A stretch of DNA of 64,000 nucleotides, from contig JAWUZG010000029.1 of assembly GCA_036785705.1 (NCBI GenBank), forward strand, positions 12,539,501 to 12,603,500, in the 5' to 3' direction. Shown here in pieces: positions 1-13,300 of this stretch. The notes under the pieces were generated by a model, which searched no databases, was not told where the DNA came from, and worked only from the letters and a program-made list of their open reading frames with translations. Numbering within the stretch: the first letter of the stretch is position 1; each line of letters starts with the position of its first letter. The DNA comes from Acanthornis magna. Taxonomy: Eukaryota; Chordata; Aves; Passeriformes; Acanthizidae. Both the position numbers and the translations under genes were made by a program.

Positions 1-1281
1 ATTACAGTTAGCCTCTTCTTTTCTGACCTTTTTTTATTATATTTTGAGTTTAGGAAGAAACTTTTGACAGGAGTTAATCCTATTTTGATGTGAGAAATGT
101 ATGTATGAAAGATGGCAAAGGTAGCAAAGATATATAATGGAGTATAAATTTTTTTACAATTAATTTTGAAAGTAGCCCACACATTGAAAAATAACCTATA
201 GCCCAATAATACTTTTTTTCTCTCTTTTGGAGAAAACGTACGCAAGCAAACAGGCATTTAGGTAGAAGACTTAGTGACTCATTTCATATCTCTCTAATGA
301 AAATAAACCAAGGATTTCAGTTTATCAAGAATTTTTAAGCTCAGTATCTATAAAACAAAATATGAACCAAAAAACAAAGTCATGGGTTCAGGTTTCCAAT
401 TTTTTTTGTATGTGTGCAAGTATTATTGCCTTATACTGCAAATTTTAACAAACTTTTGCTATGAATTTTTCATTGGATAGAGATAGAAATATTGTGTAGT
501 GATTAATTCCTTAGATTTTTTTTACCCTCCTTTGTCATGCAACTGATTTCATGGGGTATTATTATTGTTATCAACTGATCTGAAATTCAAGCCTGTAAGT
601 CTGTAGCCATGTTTTTCATTTGCTTAAATATGGAGCAAATACTTCTACAGCTGATGACAAAATGGGATTTCTATAACCTCAATGAGAAAACAAATGTTTT
701 CTACCAAAATCTGAGGAAGCAAATAACATGTATTTGCTAGTCTATGCAATGTATTGTCTTAAATGGGAAGGGAAAAATACTTTGTTCAAACCACTTTATG
801 AAATTAAACCTTGTCAGTGTACAGTTATGGATCTTAATTTACAGGCAACAATCTTCTTTAAAAGTTTTTAAATTAAACCAGCTCAACTTTCACAATTCAG
901 TTTCTTGAATTAATATTTAAGCACTTTAAAGATACTATCAAATACTGGTCTACTAAATGTTCATCCCTGAAAAAAATTTTTAAAAGTATTACTTCAATTG
1001 CTAGTAAATTCATTTGAAACATAACTTCTGACATTCACTTTCAAAAATTAGAGTAAATACTTTGATAACATTAAAAGTAGGAAATAAAGTCCTTTCTACA
1101 GACAATTCTGGGAGGTCCAGCTTCAATGCTGTAATATTGTATATGTGAAAATTATTTTAGAGTATGTTTTAGACCCTTTAAACATCATTATTTTTATTCT
1201 TCAGAAATGTATACGGATAATACTGAGGAAAAAATATCTGCAAGTTCTATTTCATATTAAATTATACAATTACTAAGCTTA
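1..1281. other. AT-rich intergenic DNA, no gene seen
   Basis: Unique-looking AT-rich sequence with many short A and T runs. Both strands are dense in stop codons and no splice-bounded open frame resembling a known protein was recognised. Confidence 0.7.
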
Positions 1282-1361
1282 TTCATAGAGTCACAGAATT
1301 GTTTAGGCTGGGAAAAAACCTTTCAGATCACTGCATCCAGCCATTAGCATACCAACTGTCT
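1282..1361 (-). repeat. CR1 LINE 3'-tail fragment, antisense
   Basis: The sequence reads as the reverse complement of an avian CR1 3' end: a tcatagagtcacagaatt stretch (the inverted octamer tail), then a 'gtttaggctgggaaaaaacc' block and a 'gatcactgcatccagccatt' block that match the usual antisense CR1 pattern. It is short and diverged, so an old truncated insertion. The left edge is the 3' end of the element; the right edge fades out. Confidence 0.7.
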
Positions 1362-2231
1362 ACTATAATATATGTTGAAAATGGCATTTTCAATTCTTTC
1401 TTTTGTCTTAGAAACCTTTGTTTCACACTACGATACCATATATTTTAACTTACAAGGTGCTGAAAAGAGCTGCAAAGCTAAAAAAATGGAGAAAGGTCAA
1501 ATTAGAGATGCCTTGCAACAAAGAAACTCAGCTTGGAGTCCATATTCTGTACACCGAGCATTGACTCACTGCAGTGTAGACTGTATAAATTAAAGAAAGG
1601 GAAAGTTGAAACTAAGGAAATGGGGAACAAGAAAAGAAAGAAGAAAACGTAGGGGCTCCTGGAAGCAACAGCTTATCCACTGCAGATCCCAGTTTACACC
1701 TTCTTTGTAAATGTTCAGTTCTAGGGAGTCTTCCAAAAATACGTATCTCCCAGTGTTGTTAGAGAGTCAGCAAGCAGTGTATTGACTCCCAAATATGAGT
1801 TATATCCCTGTCACACTGAAACTTACTGCTAGTTAAAGGTGATGGAAGGTTTATCTGCCCAAATAATGATGCCAGATTTTTCTACGGCCGGCAGGCTGTG
1901 TGCTGAAACCAAATGAAAGCATTGGAAAGGTGCCCATTGATTTTAAAGAGATTTGGATCTGGTCCTGAAGTGCTAAAGAGAAAAAAGCTATTCCTCCTCT
2001 CCCTTCCCAGTTCTAAAATAAATTGTGAACGTGATTGCATGGTCATGCTGGAAGACAGATGTTGTGGTAACAGAATAACAGACAACAGGAATCCTTATGC
2101 CTCAGTGCTCTTGGTGTGGGTATCACACCCTAACAAACACACACACAGACACACAGAGCACTACTCTTGCTCAGTTAAATGATTTAATTATTCCTATGTC
2201 TCTCATAGCTGGCTCATGGTTCTCTTGCATT
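1362..2231. other. Intergenic DNA with a short CA-rich microsatellite
   Basis: No coding exon recognised. A CA-rich microsatellite (acacacacagacacacaga type) lies at about 2,134-2,158. Overlapping short open frames at 1,882-2,182 on both strands look like chance frames. Confidence 0.6.
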
Positions 2232-2483
2232 AAGGTAAGGGTAGATTTAGATTAGACATTCTTTACTGAAGATTAGACATTCTTTACTGTGAGGGTGGTG
2301 GGACACTGGAACCAGTTGCCAGAGAACCTGTGGACACCCCATCCCTGGAAGTGTTCAAGGCCAGATTGGATGGGACTTTGAACAACCTGGTCTAGTGGAA
2401 GATGTCTCTGCCCATGGCAGAGGGGTTGGAACTAGACAATTTTTAATGGCCCTTGCAACCCAAAACCATTTTATGATTCTGTG
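2232..2483 (+). repeat. CR1 LINE 3' end, sense
   Basis: About 250 bp of typical avian CR1 3' sequence: 'gtgagggtggtgggacactgg', 'ccatccctggaagtgttcaa', 'gtctagtggaagatgtctct' and an ending of 'ccattttatgattctgtg'. The 5' truncation is the usual CR1 form. A unit of about 20 bp (gattagacattctttactg) is tandemly duplicated at about 2,250-2,290, which is not expected in the family consensus. Confidence 0.9.
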
Positions 2484-5400
2484 TTTGCCTGGCATCAGCA
2501 TCCTGCTCCATCTCTTCTTGACAGTCTTACAGTTTGATCTCCCCAGGGTGGCCCATGGAGTGAAAAGAGTCTGTGGCAGCCCTGTTTGGCAACATCCCAC
2601 TGACAACATGGCAGAAATAGTCTTTACCACAGATGGATTTGTGTTGCTGTTTGCAATTTGTCTGAAACAAATGACTTCATAGAGGTAAAACTCTTGAACC
2701 TCTTTTCCATCCCCTGGTCAGTGCAGGTCACAGACTGGGTTACACGCACACTGCACAGAGACAAAGGAAAATTCTGTCTGGGTGCTCAGAACCTTTTTTA
2801 ATCTCACCCACACTATAATAACTTGTCCCTGACCGACGGCAGTGCAGGGGCTGGACAGGCTTCCTGCATTGTGCTCCCAATGTCTCCTGGCTCGGGAAGT
2901 GACAACATCTTGAACTAATTTTTTTAAATGGGGGTTGATTTTAAACAACATATTTTCCAAACTGTTTTTTTAAGTGTAAGTCTAATTATTTTTTTTCTTT
3001 TTCTTCTTTTTCTTTTTTTTTTTAAACCACTTGGCAGAGGAAGGAATTCCATGGAGGACCCTGAATGAGGGACACTCAGGGCAGCCAAAGACATCAGCAA
3101 CATCTGCCAGCCACCTCTGGAAGGCAGGAGCATCGCTGAAGGCTGAGTGTAGACTCCTCCATCAGCAAGCCCTCAGCCACAGACAGGATCAGTGACCACA
3201 GCCCAATCTGCTGCTCTTTCCGCAGCAGACAGTTGTCCTTTTCCACATGGCCAGGTATGATGCTTCTGGGACAAATTTGGGGAAATTCATCACCAGTGGT
3301 GAGGGGGTGGGAGAGAAGTTGTATCCAAATAAGGGATGATCATGTGTTGGGCTCCAGTAGAAAGGTATCATGTTTGCCAGCCTGCACATTCAGGGAGAGA
3401 TTTCCTCTGTATTTTCTCCTCCTGGATGTTGAGAGTCATTTGAAGAGAAGTGAAATGGGCAGCTGCAGTTTTGTTTCCCCCCACTGCCTTCTCACCTTTG
3501 AGCATCCACTTGTGGAGCTTCTTTGGCACATCATGAGTCTACACAACAGGGAAGAGAACTTGGCCAGCCCCAGCTGCTCCAGGCTTGTTGGCTTACCTTG
3601 TGTGGAAAATCCAGGAAGTGCCAAATATCATCCACTGAGGCCATTTCACCAGCCCCAAACATTCAAATGTTAAGAAAAATGCTCCCAGATATAATGAGAA
3701 TGGCTTAAAGCCCCTAAAATTAAAGTGTCAGTGGATGTGCAATTATTTCTTTGAAACTAATGGTCAGACACACCTGCATCCAATGAGGACAAGTTTCCCA
3801 AAGGGATTTTCCTTTCCCTAGGCTTGTCTAGGGAAGTGGGGTGATGAAGATGCTGCAAGACACCCTGTGGTCCACACCAGTGGGATGAGACAAGGTCCCA
3901 TGCCATGTGCAGGGCTACCACCGATCGCAGCACTTGTGAGGGTGAACCCAGATTCCTCACAAAGGTTCAAGTTTTTCTCACTTTGTGAAATTTTCCACCT
4001 CCTTCACAGGCAGGGTTCTCCGGCTCTAGGCTGGTTTCCATGAAGCTGGACGGGAAAGCTTCACAGCAGCAGGATGTTTTATTGCTGCCTTTTGTATTTT
4101 GCCCAGACAGCATTCCTCTGACCATGTGCCCAGTGTCAATGGGTGTAGATTTTTCTTTGCTGCTTTGGGTGCTTTTATCTTCCTGGAAAGCCAGCTCCAA
4201 AGAGCGTGACTGGCAGGTAGCTAATACTTAAGCTAATATTTAAGCAAGGACTCACTGCCAAGTACCGGTCTCTACACGGAGAGGTCTGGATCTTGCCCTG
4301 CAGCAGAAGAGCATTTGCCACGTGGCTCTCTCGAGCAACATGAGCAGCTGGGAGTAGGTCTTGACACCTAGCCTAATCTCTCTGGCTGTGTTCCTGAAGT
4401 AAAGGGGAGATTTTAACCTAGATTTGGTGTTTTAACCAGGGACAGGAAAGTCATAAGAGGTATTAGCCCAGAGAACATCTTGATTATGGCCAGCTTTCTA
4501 GTTCCAGTAAAGTTACAGACCCACTTTTCCACATCAGTCTTGTGTCTGTCTCATGTCTTAACCTCTTATATTAGACAAAACTAGGCTATAGTTAGTTTTA
4601 GTACTCCTATCCTCTCCAGCAGCTAAGACAGAAAATAGTTGTTTGAAGCAGCATAATTTTAGTTTCAGGCTGTAAATGACATATTTTTTGTTGTATAGGT
4701 TGCTTTACACTCACAGTTTCTCTCCAGGTCTGCTCAAAAGCATTAGTCTGTAAAGGTCTGAGCTTTTTAGGGGGCGGGTAAATTAGGAAACTGGGGAAGG
4801 GAAGTTTGCCATAAACATAATTTAATTGTAGCTGAGGTACTAGGACCAGGTTTCCTACAGTAAAATATAAACTATGGTAACAAAACAATACACATCAGGT
4901 TGAGCTAGGACTTGTATTTAATATCTAGAGGTCATACATAACATCAGATGGTACTATACCAAAATCTTCCTCTTAGGGAGCACGTGTGCTGGGAACCTTG
5001 CACAATTGCACCCCAACCCTTGGTTTAAACTTCAGAACAAAGTGGAGAAAAGGAGCCAAATCAGCAATGTTGTATTAAGAAAGAGGGGAGAAGTTCATCA
5101 CCAGGGCCAAGTAGCAGCTAGCTCAGCAGCAGGTGGCAGGGAGGGCTCAGGCTTTGCTCTGCAAGTGTTTCTTGAGAAAGAAACATGATCAGGAGTGTAT
5201 TTCAGTGCCTTAGCCAGTAATTTCACAGCAGAGGTTTTCAAAAATTATTGAACTACAATAGAGCATCTATTACCAAGGCTGCCGCTGAACGTGATCTAAA
5301 TCCCCAGAAATCTATTGGGAAACCCTCTCATTGTTACAGGTCTGTGCATTATTACTTGGAGCTAGAGCAGACAGGAGTACAGTGTTAAAATTGCAATTTT

Positions 5401-7203
5401 ACCATTTTCCAAAAGAGTTGGATATCTGGCTGATTGTCATGTGATACCAGTACCTACAAGACACGTGAGTGCCAAAAATATCTTAATTTCAAGTAGCCTT
5501 TTGACTTCAAAGCACATTGCAGGTGGCTGAATGAGATTGAGCTAAGAATGTCATGCTCCAGGGTAAGATGTAAGACTATATTTTAAGGACTTGGAAATAT
5601 TGGGATCAGGCTTAGCAGTGCAAACACAGCAAGCAAAGAGGTCAAACTTAGCACACAGATACCTAGAGGTACCAGTAAGAGAAACTAAACCCTGGGTACA
5701 TCACATATGTCTCCTACAGATATGTTAACTGTTGGACTGAGGGGGTTGCAGGAGGCTTGGAGCAGACTGAAGGAAGGACTTTGCACTTGCAAAGGACGAC
5801 CCAATGCCACTGTAAGATTTACAGCCCAGAAGGGAGGACTGTGCATGCAGCAGCAGAGGTGGCTGTCCATGCTTGTCTGCAGATTTGTGAACTTTTGTTT
5901 GGCACAGCCCTGAAATGGAATATTTAGCACGCGGCACTACTGCCCCCAGACACAACACTCAGAAGCTTTTATCAAATTATTAGTTTCCCTTTTCCCTCTG
6001 CATATCCTGCATGGAAGTAGAAGGTAATTAAAAAGGCAAAAGTGTTTACATAATGTTTATCTTTCAAGGTCCAAAGTGAATTCATTTGAAAGACTTCAGT
6101 CAATTTCAATGGGCTTTGGACCAGTGTCTCAAGGAAAAGATGCAAACTTTGATTTGCAGACTCCTGTACCATCCAGTTGATTTTGTTTGGAAAGCTAACT
6201 TGCAATTTAGCACTTAAAACATTTTAATCACTCTTTCTGAGGAATCTTAAACCTAAGCAGTATAAAAAATTGTTACTCATGGACTCTTTCATAGAGTCAA
6301 GTTTTTAATTTGCATTTAAGTCATGATTTTACCAAGCATTACCATCTTTTCTGGGAGGGATTTTAAATTCAGAAAACTGATAATTTATGTTTGTGTATCT
6401 AGCAGAGAACTAGAAAGCTTCCACTGATGTTCATAAAGCCTAGCCTTATGTTAGATCTGAAGACTGTGGTAGTTTTGTTTATCCTATAGTTTAGGAGAGG
6501 AGGTTACCCGTCTTTTCAAAATATTTTCAGCCTTAAAACCTTCCTCACTTGACTAATAAATGGGTTTATGTCTTCCTATTTCAGTACAATGACTTTTTTT
6601 TCTCAGGGACACAACATACAAAGTAAAAGTAAAGGCAAATCTACTTTTGGAAAAGGATTTCTGAGAAAAAAAGGTAGTACATTTTTGAGGATTTAAAAAA
6701 ATGCACTCATTTAAACTTATTATTATATCATTGTTACAGAAACAGTGAATGTTTTCTAATGAGAACTTTCTCATAAATAAAAATGAAACCTACAATACCA
6801 TAATGAATTGGAAGAGGATTACTTTCCAGAATATCCGACAGTTTTCAGCTGCTCAATACTATTGTCAGGCTTGCTATTGACTTAGGGATTTGAACTAAAT
6901 CCTTTCAGAAGGCGACTGATTTCTCATTGTACGCAAAAAGTGCATCCTTGAGAGAACTTTACAGAGTATTTTCTATAACTTGAGTACCTGAACAAGATTT
7001 CTATTCTAAACCTTTCTTCTGAAGCCATTTCTCTTCTTTCACCTTATCTCTCTGAAGGGTGTGAGAATGTTTTATTCAGTCTTTTGCGCATCTACCCCTC
7101 CTGGGTGTCTTACATGAAAGTCGATTTATCACAGGATTTCTCACTGCTGGTGGCCCTCAAGTCAAGCTTTGCTCAGTTCAAGGCTGACTCCAAAAAGAAT
7201 TCG
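2484..7203. other. Intergenic DNA, somewhat GC-richer at 2.5-4.4 kb
   Basis: No exon recognised on either strand. The 2.5-4.4 kb part is visibly less AT-rich than its surroundings and has several open frames of 60-146 codons (for example 3,233-3,673 +). These overlap frames on the other strand, show no recognisable domain and are treated as chance. A homopyrimidine tract is at 2,989-3,023. From 5 to 7.2 kb the sequence returns to ordinary AT-rich DNA. Confidence 0.55.
2989..3023. repeat. Homopyrimidine tract (T-rich with scattered C)
   Basis: An uninterrupted 35-nt run of only T and C, made of T blocks separated by single C residues. It is read as low-complexity DNA and could be the relic of a poly-A tail on the other strand. 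Confidence 0.85.
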
Positions 7204-7310
7204 AGTTGCTCAGGGCCATGTCCAGCTGTGTCTTGAGCTTCTCCAAAGAATGAATCTCCAAGGCTGAAGCTTTCTCTCTCTAAGGGCTGCACCACTCACC
7301 AAGTGGATTT
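7204..7310 (-). repeat. Decayed CR1 LINE fragment, antisense
   Basis: The block 'gttgctcagggccatgtcca' followed by 'cttgagcttctccaaagaat' and a later 'ctctctctaagg' matches, with many changes, the antisense of the CR1 3' region (cagagcc-tccagcctgaccttgaacacctcc in the family). Edges are uncertain because the element is very diverged. Confidence 0.55.
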
Positions 7311-10300
7311 TTCCCCGTTATGTCCAGCCAGCATCTGCCTTGCTGGAAATCTCAGCTGTTGCCTTCTGACTTTTCCCTGAGTGCCTCAGAGATCCTGGCT
7401 GCATCCAAGCTTCAGGGAGTGAAGGACAGCAACCATCCTTATTTGTCTGCTGCATGTGCCAGCTCAGACAGGATATCACCACTCTGGTGGGCCAGTGGTA
7501 CCAATTGCCCTCCCAGCAGCTCTTGATCTCAGCTACTCAAGGAGACTGCTGGTTCTGGTAGGCACCAAAAGCTCCTAGGGCTCAAAATCCTGGGAAGCAC
7601 CTTCCTCTTCCTGACTCCAAGGGTATTTGGGTATCAAATCGTTGGTCTCTGCCACCCTTTCTGTCTGACCTGCAGATGATTACAAAGTCTGGGCTATTGA
7701 ATCCTGCACCTTGGTCCCCTTCTAAGTATCCCTCAAGTGTGTTTAAAGAGGTAGTAGAAAGAATGGAGGTCTTACCAAAAAATCTGAAGGCTTGAAGACT
7801 TTTTTATATTTTCATCAGTATTTTACAATACTTGCAATTTTCCCTTTGAAACAAAGCTGTCTGATTTTCAAATGAATTTGGGAATGAAATGTTGATCTAT
7901 TACAGAAAGGAACCTTATTTTGTCACATAAAAGAATGAAGAGGCATCTGCAATAGATGAAGTCTTCAGACATAGTGTGGTAAACCAGTAGACAGACTTTG
8001 TAAAATGAGGAATAATTTATGGTCTCTTATTGGAGGATCTTTATGAATAATACTATCCTGGAAACAACTTAAACAGCACCATCTACATTTTTAGAAACAT
8101 TGGTAAAAAGTCAGGTCTTCTAAATTCAAATGACATTTTCAAAATATCACAAAACACAAATGTGGTCATCAGAGTTGATCACCTTCAGAAAACAGAGGGA
8201 AATCATTTCAATTTACTTGACTTGTTTTCACTGTCCTTTAGACTGAGCAACACCCTCTAGAACTGAAATTTCAACTTTCTGCGGTAAATACTCCAATTTT
8301 GGATGCAGTGAGGGAGAAAAGTTTATGATTTAGACTGGGAAAAGCCTTTTACTTCTATACTAACAGAAACAGAAACATAACACCAAGGCTGATACGCAGG
8401 CATGAACTGCTCTGCTTCTCAGTGTCTCTACAGATTTTCCTCAATCACTTGAGAGCATTGGCTAAATCAAAGCTGTAAAAGCGGCTATTAGTTTTTATCA
8501 AAATATTCAAAGTTGATGGATAATTTTAAAGAGAAAAAAATGGTTTAAATTCTGGGAGTATAGAGAACAGAGACTTGGAAAAGTCATGCAAATTTTAGTT
8601 TTAAACTAAGCAACTTCTCCGAACAGAACCTCAGTGGCTGATGTAAGTTTACGTTCTGAATTCACAACCAATAATTTAATAGGGAAGTATTTTGCTCTAG
8701 CTGAAGTAAAGCGTTCACCCACCTCTGAACTAAGTAAAGCACCTGGGTATGTAATTAGGGAAACCAGGAATTCTCCTCAAATTTAATTTTCACTTCCTCC
8801 AATGACCTAAGAAGTTTCCAGGTGCAAGTTGCCATACTGTACAATACAAGGCAATAAACTCTAGCCCTAACTTTCCTGGCCAGGGTAGATCAGTCATCCT
8901 CAGGCTGGCAAGAATCTAAAAGCACCTTTAGGCTCATGCCTGTGAATTTTTGTCCCTGTGTACAAAATAGCCACATTTTCTAACACACAATTATATTGTT
9001 CAGTGCAACAAAAATATTTGTGCAGCTTTGTGCTATGGTTGCAGATGGCAATAAAAGAATTGCAATGAAGCCTTCGGGTTTTTATCATCCCAAATTCAGA
9101 AAGCCTGTACCAGATGAGAAGAATGATGCAGTTCCTTGCAGAAAGAGTCTCCACTGTCAGCACCACCATTAATACACCATTTTAAAATAAAAGGGAAGCG
9201 CTGAGCATCCCTGACAAGGTGTACTTTCTAATGAACCTGTGAAGGATTGCTTTTTCCTCTCCTCTGCTGATCTGTGAACTGGCCACAAAGGGCTGGCAAT
9301 GGCATGCATGCCCCCAGCCTGCTGGGGATGCCTTCAAGGACTGCACCTGTCAACAGGATTATAAGGAGATTTATGGACAGATAAAATACTGAATTAGAAG
9401 TCCTTTTAATGGCCTGCTCTGGACAGAAAAATAGTTGCAGGTCAGCTGACAGCAAAAGTTAGGTGTAGCTGAATGTCCTGTCCTAAAATCCATTTCCTTC
9501 TTCGCTGAAGACAGAGCACTTACTGTAATATTATTGTTGCCCCAGAAGGAACCCTAGATTAGACTGCATCTGAAGGAATAATTGGACGAGAACTAAAAAA
9601 ACTTATTATTTACCAAAGGGCCTCCAACCCAAACCACGACAGAGACAAAGCCACTACATTTCACAAGACCAGTCTGGAGGGAAATTCTTGTGCGTCATTT
9701 AAAAGGCCATTTATTTTTAAAATATAAGACCCTCTAATGGAATAAATGTTTCACCTCTAGCACACTTATATAATTTTTGGCATATTAAAATATTGTCTTC
9801 CTTCGAGAAGACTTATGACCATTCTTCAGAATTCTGAGAGAGAAAATCCAACAGGACAGTCTGAGGGAATGGCTAATTATAGGGTATCTTTGTTTGTACT
9901 GAAGACTCCACTAGGAAAGTTAAAGAGTAAAAACTTTAAATATTGACCTTGCCATCAGCTTCCAAATGTATTTTTCTTGGCAGGAGTATTTTTAAATTCC
10001 TCCCAAGTAACCTTTTGATAATACTTAAACTTTATTTTTACATACTCTTAGAAAACAAGCCAGTTTGTTGAATCTTTCTGTTCTGCAAATTTAGCAATTA
10101 TATGAGGTCTTTTGTTGTAACAAAACCAATATTTTAACACTGAGACATCCAAAACTTCCTGCAAATTAATTGTCACATAGTGCAACCTCAGAGAACAGCA
10201 ATTACAGCACTGGCAAAGTTACCTTAAAGCCTTAAAGGTTAAAAGAACTTTTCCCAAAGTAATAGCTCAGTGTGCTCCAATCTTTTTCTCTCAAAGCTCT

Positions 10301-13300
10301 AGAAGAGTAGAGATGGGTGGGTGGGCTTGAAGAAGTATAAGAATCACAGACTCCAGTACAGGAACATTTTTTTTTTATATTTGACCTCAGTTTTTCTTTT
10401 AAGACCATGTTTTGGAAAAGAATTAACCTTTTACAGTTGAAATTCTGGGAGATTGTAAAGAAAATTTAAGTTAAGAGTGTTAAATCTACAAGTGGTGAGC
10501 AGACAAAATGGCATTCGTGTACATATTTTTAAAATAACAATATATTTGTTATTTTTAAATTTTTTTTTGTTTGTTATATGAAAGAGAGCATGACTGTAGG
10601 AACTGATGTACTTTTCCCTCATTTTTTAAGACATGATGGAAGTTCAAGGGCAGCATAAACTCAGGCAGGGCAGGATGCGCTTGATGTCAGCCTTGAGACT
10701 GTAAATTTTGAAGTCAATTTAAAAAAAAAGAAAAATAAAAATCCTTTACGTAAGCATTTCAAAAACATGGGGGTTTTGTGCTGTTTTTTTAAAAGTAAAC
10801 AATCTGTTCTAGATACACTGTTTTTGTTCTGTCAATAATAAATCAAAAAAGCAGCAGCTAAAGCACTTTTGCATAGCCTGCAGTCAGATGCAACAGTTAC
10901 TCTGTACCTTCACGAAAGCCAGAAAGCCAAATGCCAGTGGATTCTTTCCCTGTCTCCACAAGAAAACTATATCCTTTATCAGTGAACAGGAACAGAGTTC
11001 TGACCATGACAGTAAAATGAATGCCACAGGAAGAGCCAAGGACCAAGATAAATAATTATAACCGTGTTAAAAGCTTTACAAAAAAAACCCAATATGACAA
11101 CATTCTGCAGAGCTTTCAGCAGATGAGTGTTTTGGTTCCCAGCAGATGGATGTGATGTACCATGGAAAGATGTTGCCTCCCATACCAAGTTGCAACTTGA
11201 ATCCTGTGCTGTCGTCCACTTCAGGAAAAGCATCAGGTGTAAATGAAGTGCATCGCAGTAAATGAGTCCAAAGTACACAGCTGAGAAAAAAAACATTCCT
11301 CTACACTAGAAAGCTGCGATCACTGACAGCAATGATTTTATGTGATTGATGTGGATGTTAACTAACCCCTTAATCATTGCTTTTCCAGGTGATATCACCG
11401 CCAGAGATTGCTCACTCAGACTGACTGACATGGAAAACTACACATCAGCTTTTGCAAAGTGCAAAATTAAGCAGATAGTCCTCCCTCTGAAGAGCTAGTT
11501 CACATTACAATGAGTAGATGCATCCATACTTGCTTTCACACAAAAACCATGGCTGCTGTTCCAGACCTGTTGCTGACTTGCTGTGCCTATTGGTAAATCT
11601 TGCTTCCACCTATATTGAATTATTTCACAGTATTGTTCTCTAACATCTGTCTTCCAAGAAGACCATGTACCATATATATAAAATGGTTTTTATTGTAGGT
11701 GGTGGTGTACTTAGATCTGGAGGAAAATGGCTCTCAGAAACTATTTTGATTATTTTGTTTTTCAGAGCAGCCAGCAGTACTTTCTCTTGCAGCATAGATA
11801 AGACTGTTTAGTAAGAGGTTCATTAACAACTCTGTCCCACCCCCACAAAAACTCAAACTCAACAAGCAACTAGATGTAGGTATGGAACTGAAAGAAATCA
11901 TGAGAACTACTGTAAAATATTCTAATTCTTCATAAATGTAGCCAGCAAAACAATCAAATGTATTCCCATTACCATTTGCTCATGACATTTTTTGGAAAAT
12001 GGCTCCAGAAGATAGATGCCGGTCCATTAGCCAAAAACTTAATTTGTCTAAGGAATTGTAGGCCAAGTCCAGATAGAAAGCTGAAGCAGCTCAGAGATTG
12101 AGCAATCTTGGAACCAGACAAGACAAAGATGTATAAGATGTGATTGTAAGATAGCATCATACATGGAAGAGCTCCCTTATTTTCTACTTTGTCAGATCCC
12201 CAAATCACACCACATCATTTTAGAAGCAGAACTGTTTTTTAAACTTAAGCACAGAGCACATGAAAATTCAAGGAGAGTAAAGGATCCTCCAAGCATGACA
12301 CACAAAACCTTCCCATGGCTTGACTGCTGGTTATGAGAGCTGTCCTTTTTTAGGCTATGTTGACCACTCCAGATGTTCATCTTCAACATTGTGTCACAAA
12401 GTCCCTATGGGAACATCTGTTATCTTGGCTGCAGAGAGATGATAAACAGCATTGAGGTCCTGGATGTAGATGGTAAAGTATAGACTAGTACAGCTGTATT
12501 GCAGAGATCATGGGGTGTAGTAATAGATCCCTTCTCTTGGTGGAGGCTGGCGGTATTTGATAGTGGGTAGGAAAAACTGACACAGGCAATGCTGGGAGCC
12601 AGTTTCCAGCCTTGGGTAAAGATCCTACTGCAACAGTCTCAAAACAGGGTAGGCAAAGCACATCCCAAAGAGTCTCCGCTGACTCATAGGTGGTAGTGGT
12701 GTCAAACTTAACTGGGATCAAGGAACAGTTGCAGACAAGCGGTGAATCATTCTTCCAGTTTTATTCTAGGCAAAAACTCCCCACTCCCCCAGCCATATTA
12801 TTAAAGCATGAAACGTTTCAAAAACTGCTTCAAACCAGCTTTAAGACAACAAAATGTTTCCTTCCTGCATCCTTCTCTTCCAAGTTACTTAGAGAAGCTT
12901 GCCTCTTTCTATCGTTCTGTTCGTTGTGTCTCTACTTGTTTCTATCCATTGCACGGAAGGGCTTCATCTTCTGATTCCTGTTGAGAAATGTAGCTTATCC
13001 ATGCAAGGCACTAAAACTGTCCCTCAAATGTCTATTTATTTATTTTTAAAATTCCATTTGTATTGGTTAGAAGAAGGGGATTATTTTAACTGAAATTGCA
13101 ACAAAGGATTTATTGTCTGATAGTGTTACTGCTATCCAAATAATTCCTCCCATGTTATCTGCAGATGGTTTTGCATGCTAATATAAAAAGATGGGCTTGT
13201 AATTCTTCCATTGTCTAGAACGTGATTGTTAAAAATTCAGAGATTTTACCAACAAAATTAAGAAAAATTATTTAGGCAGCTAAATTCCTTTTGAGCTCAG

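Noticed and set aside
3233..3673. 146-codon plus frame in the GC-richer 2.5-4.4 kb part
   Set aside because: No recognisable domain, an overlapping minus frame of comparable quality, and no convincing splice or promoter context.
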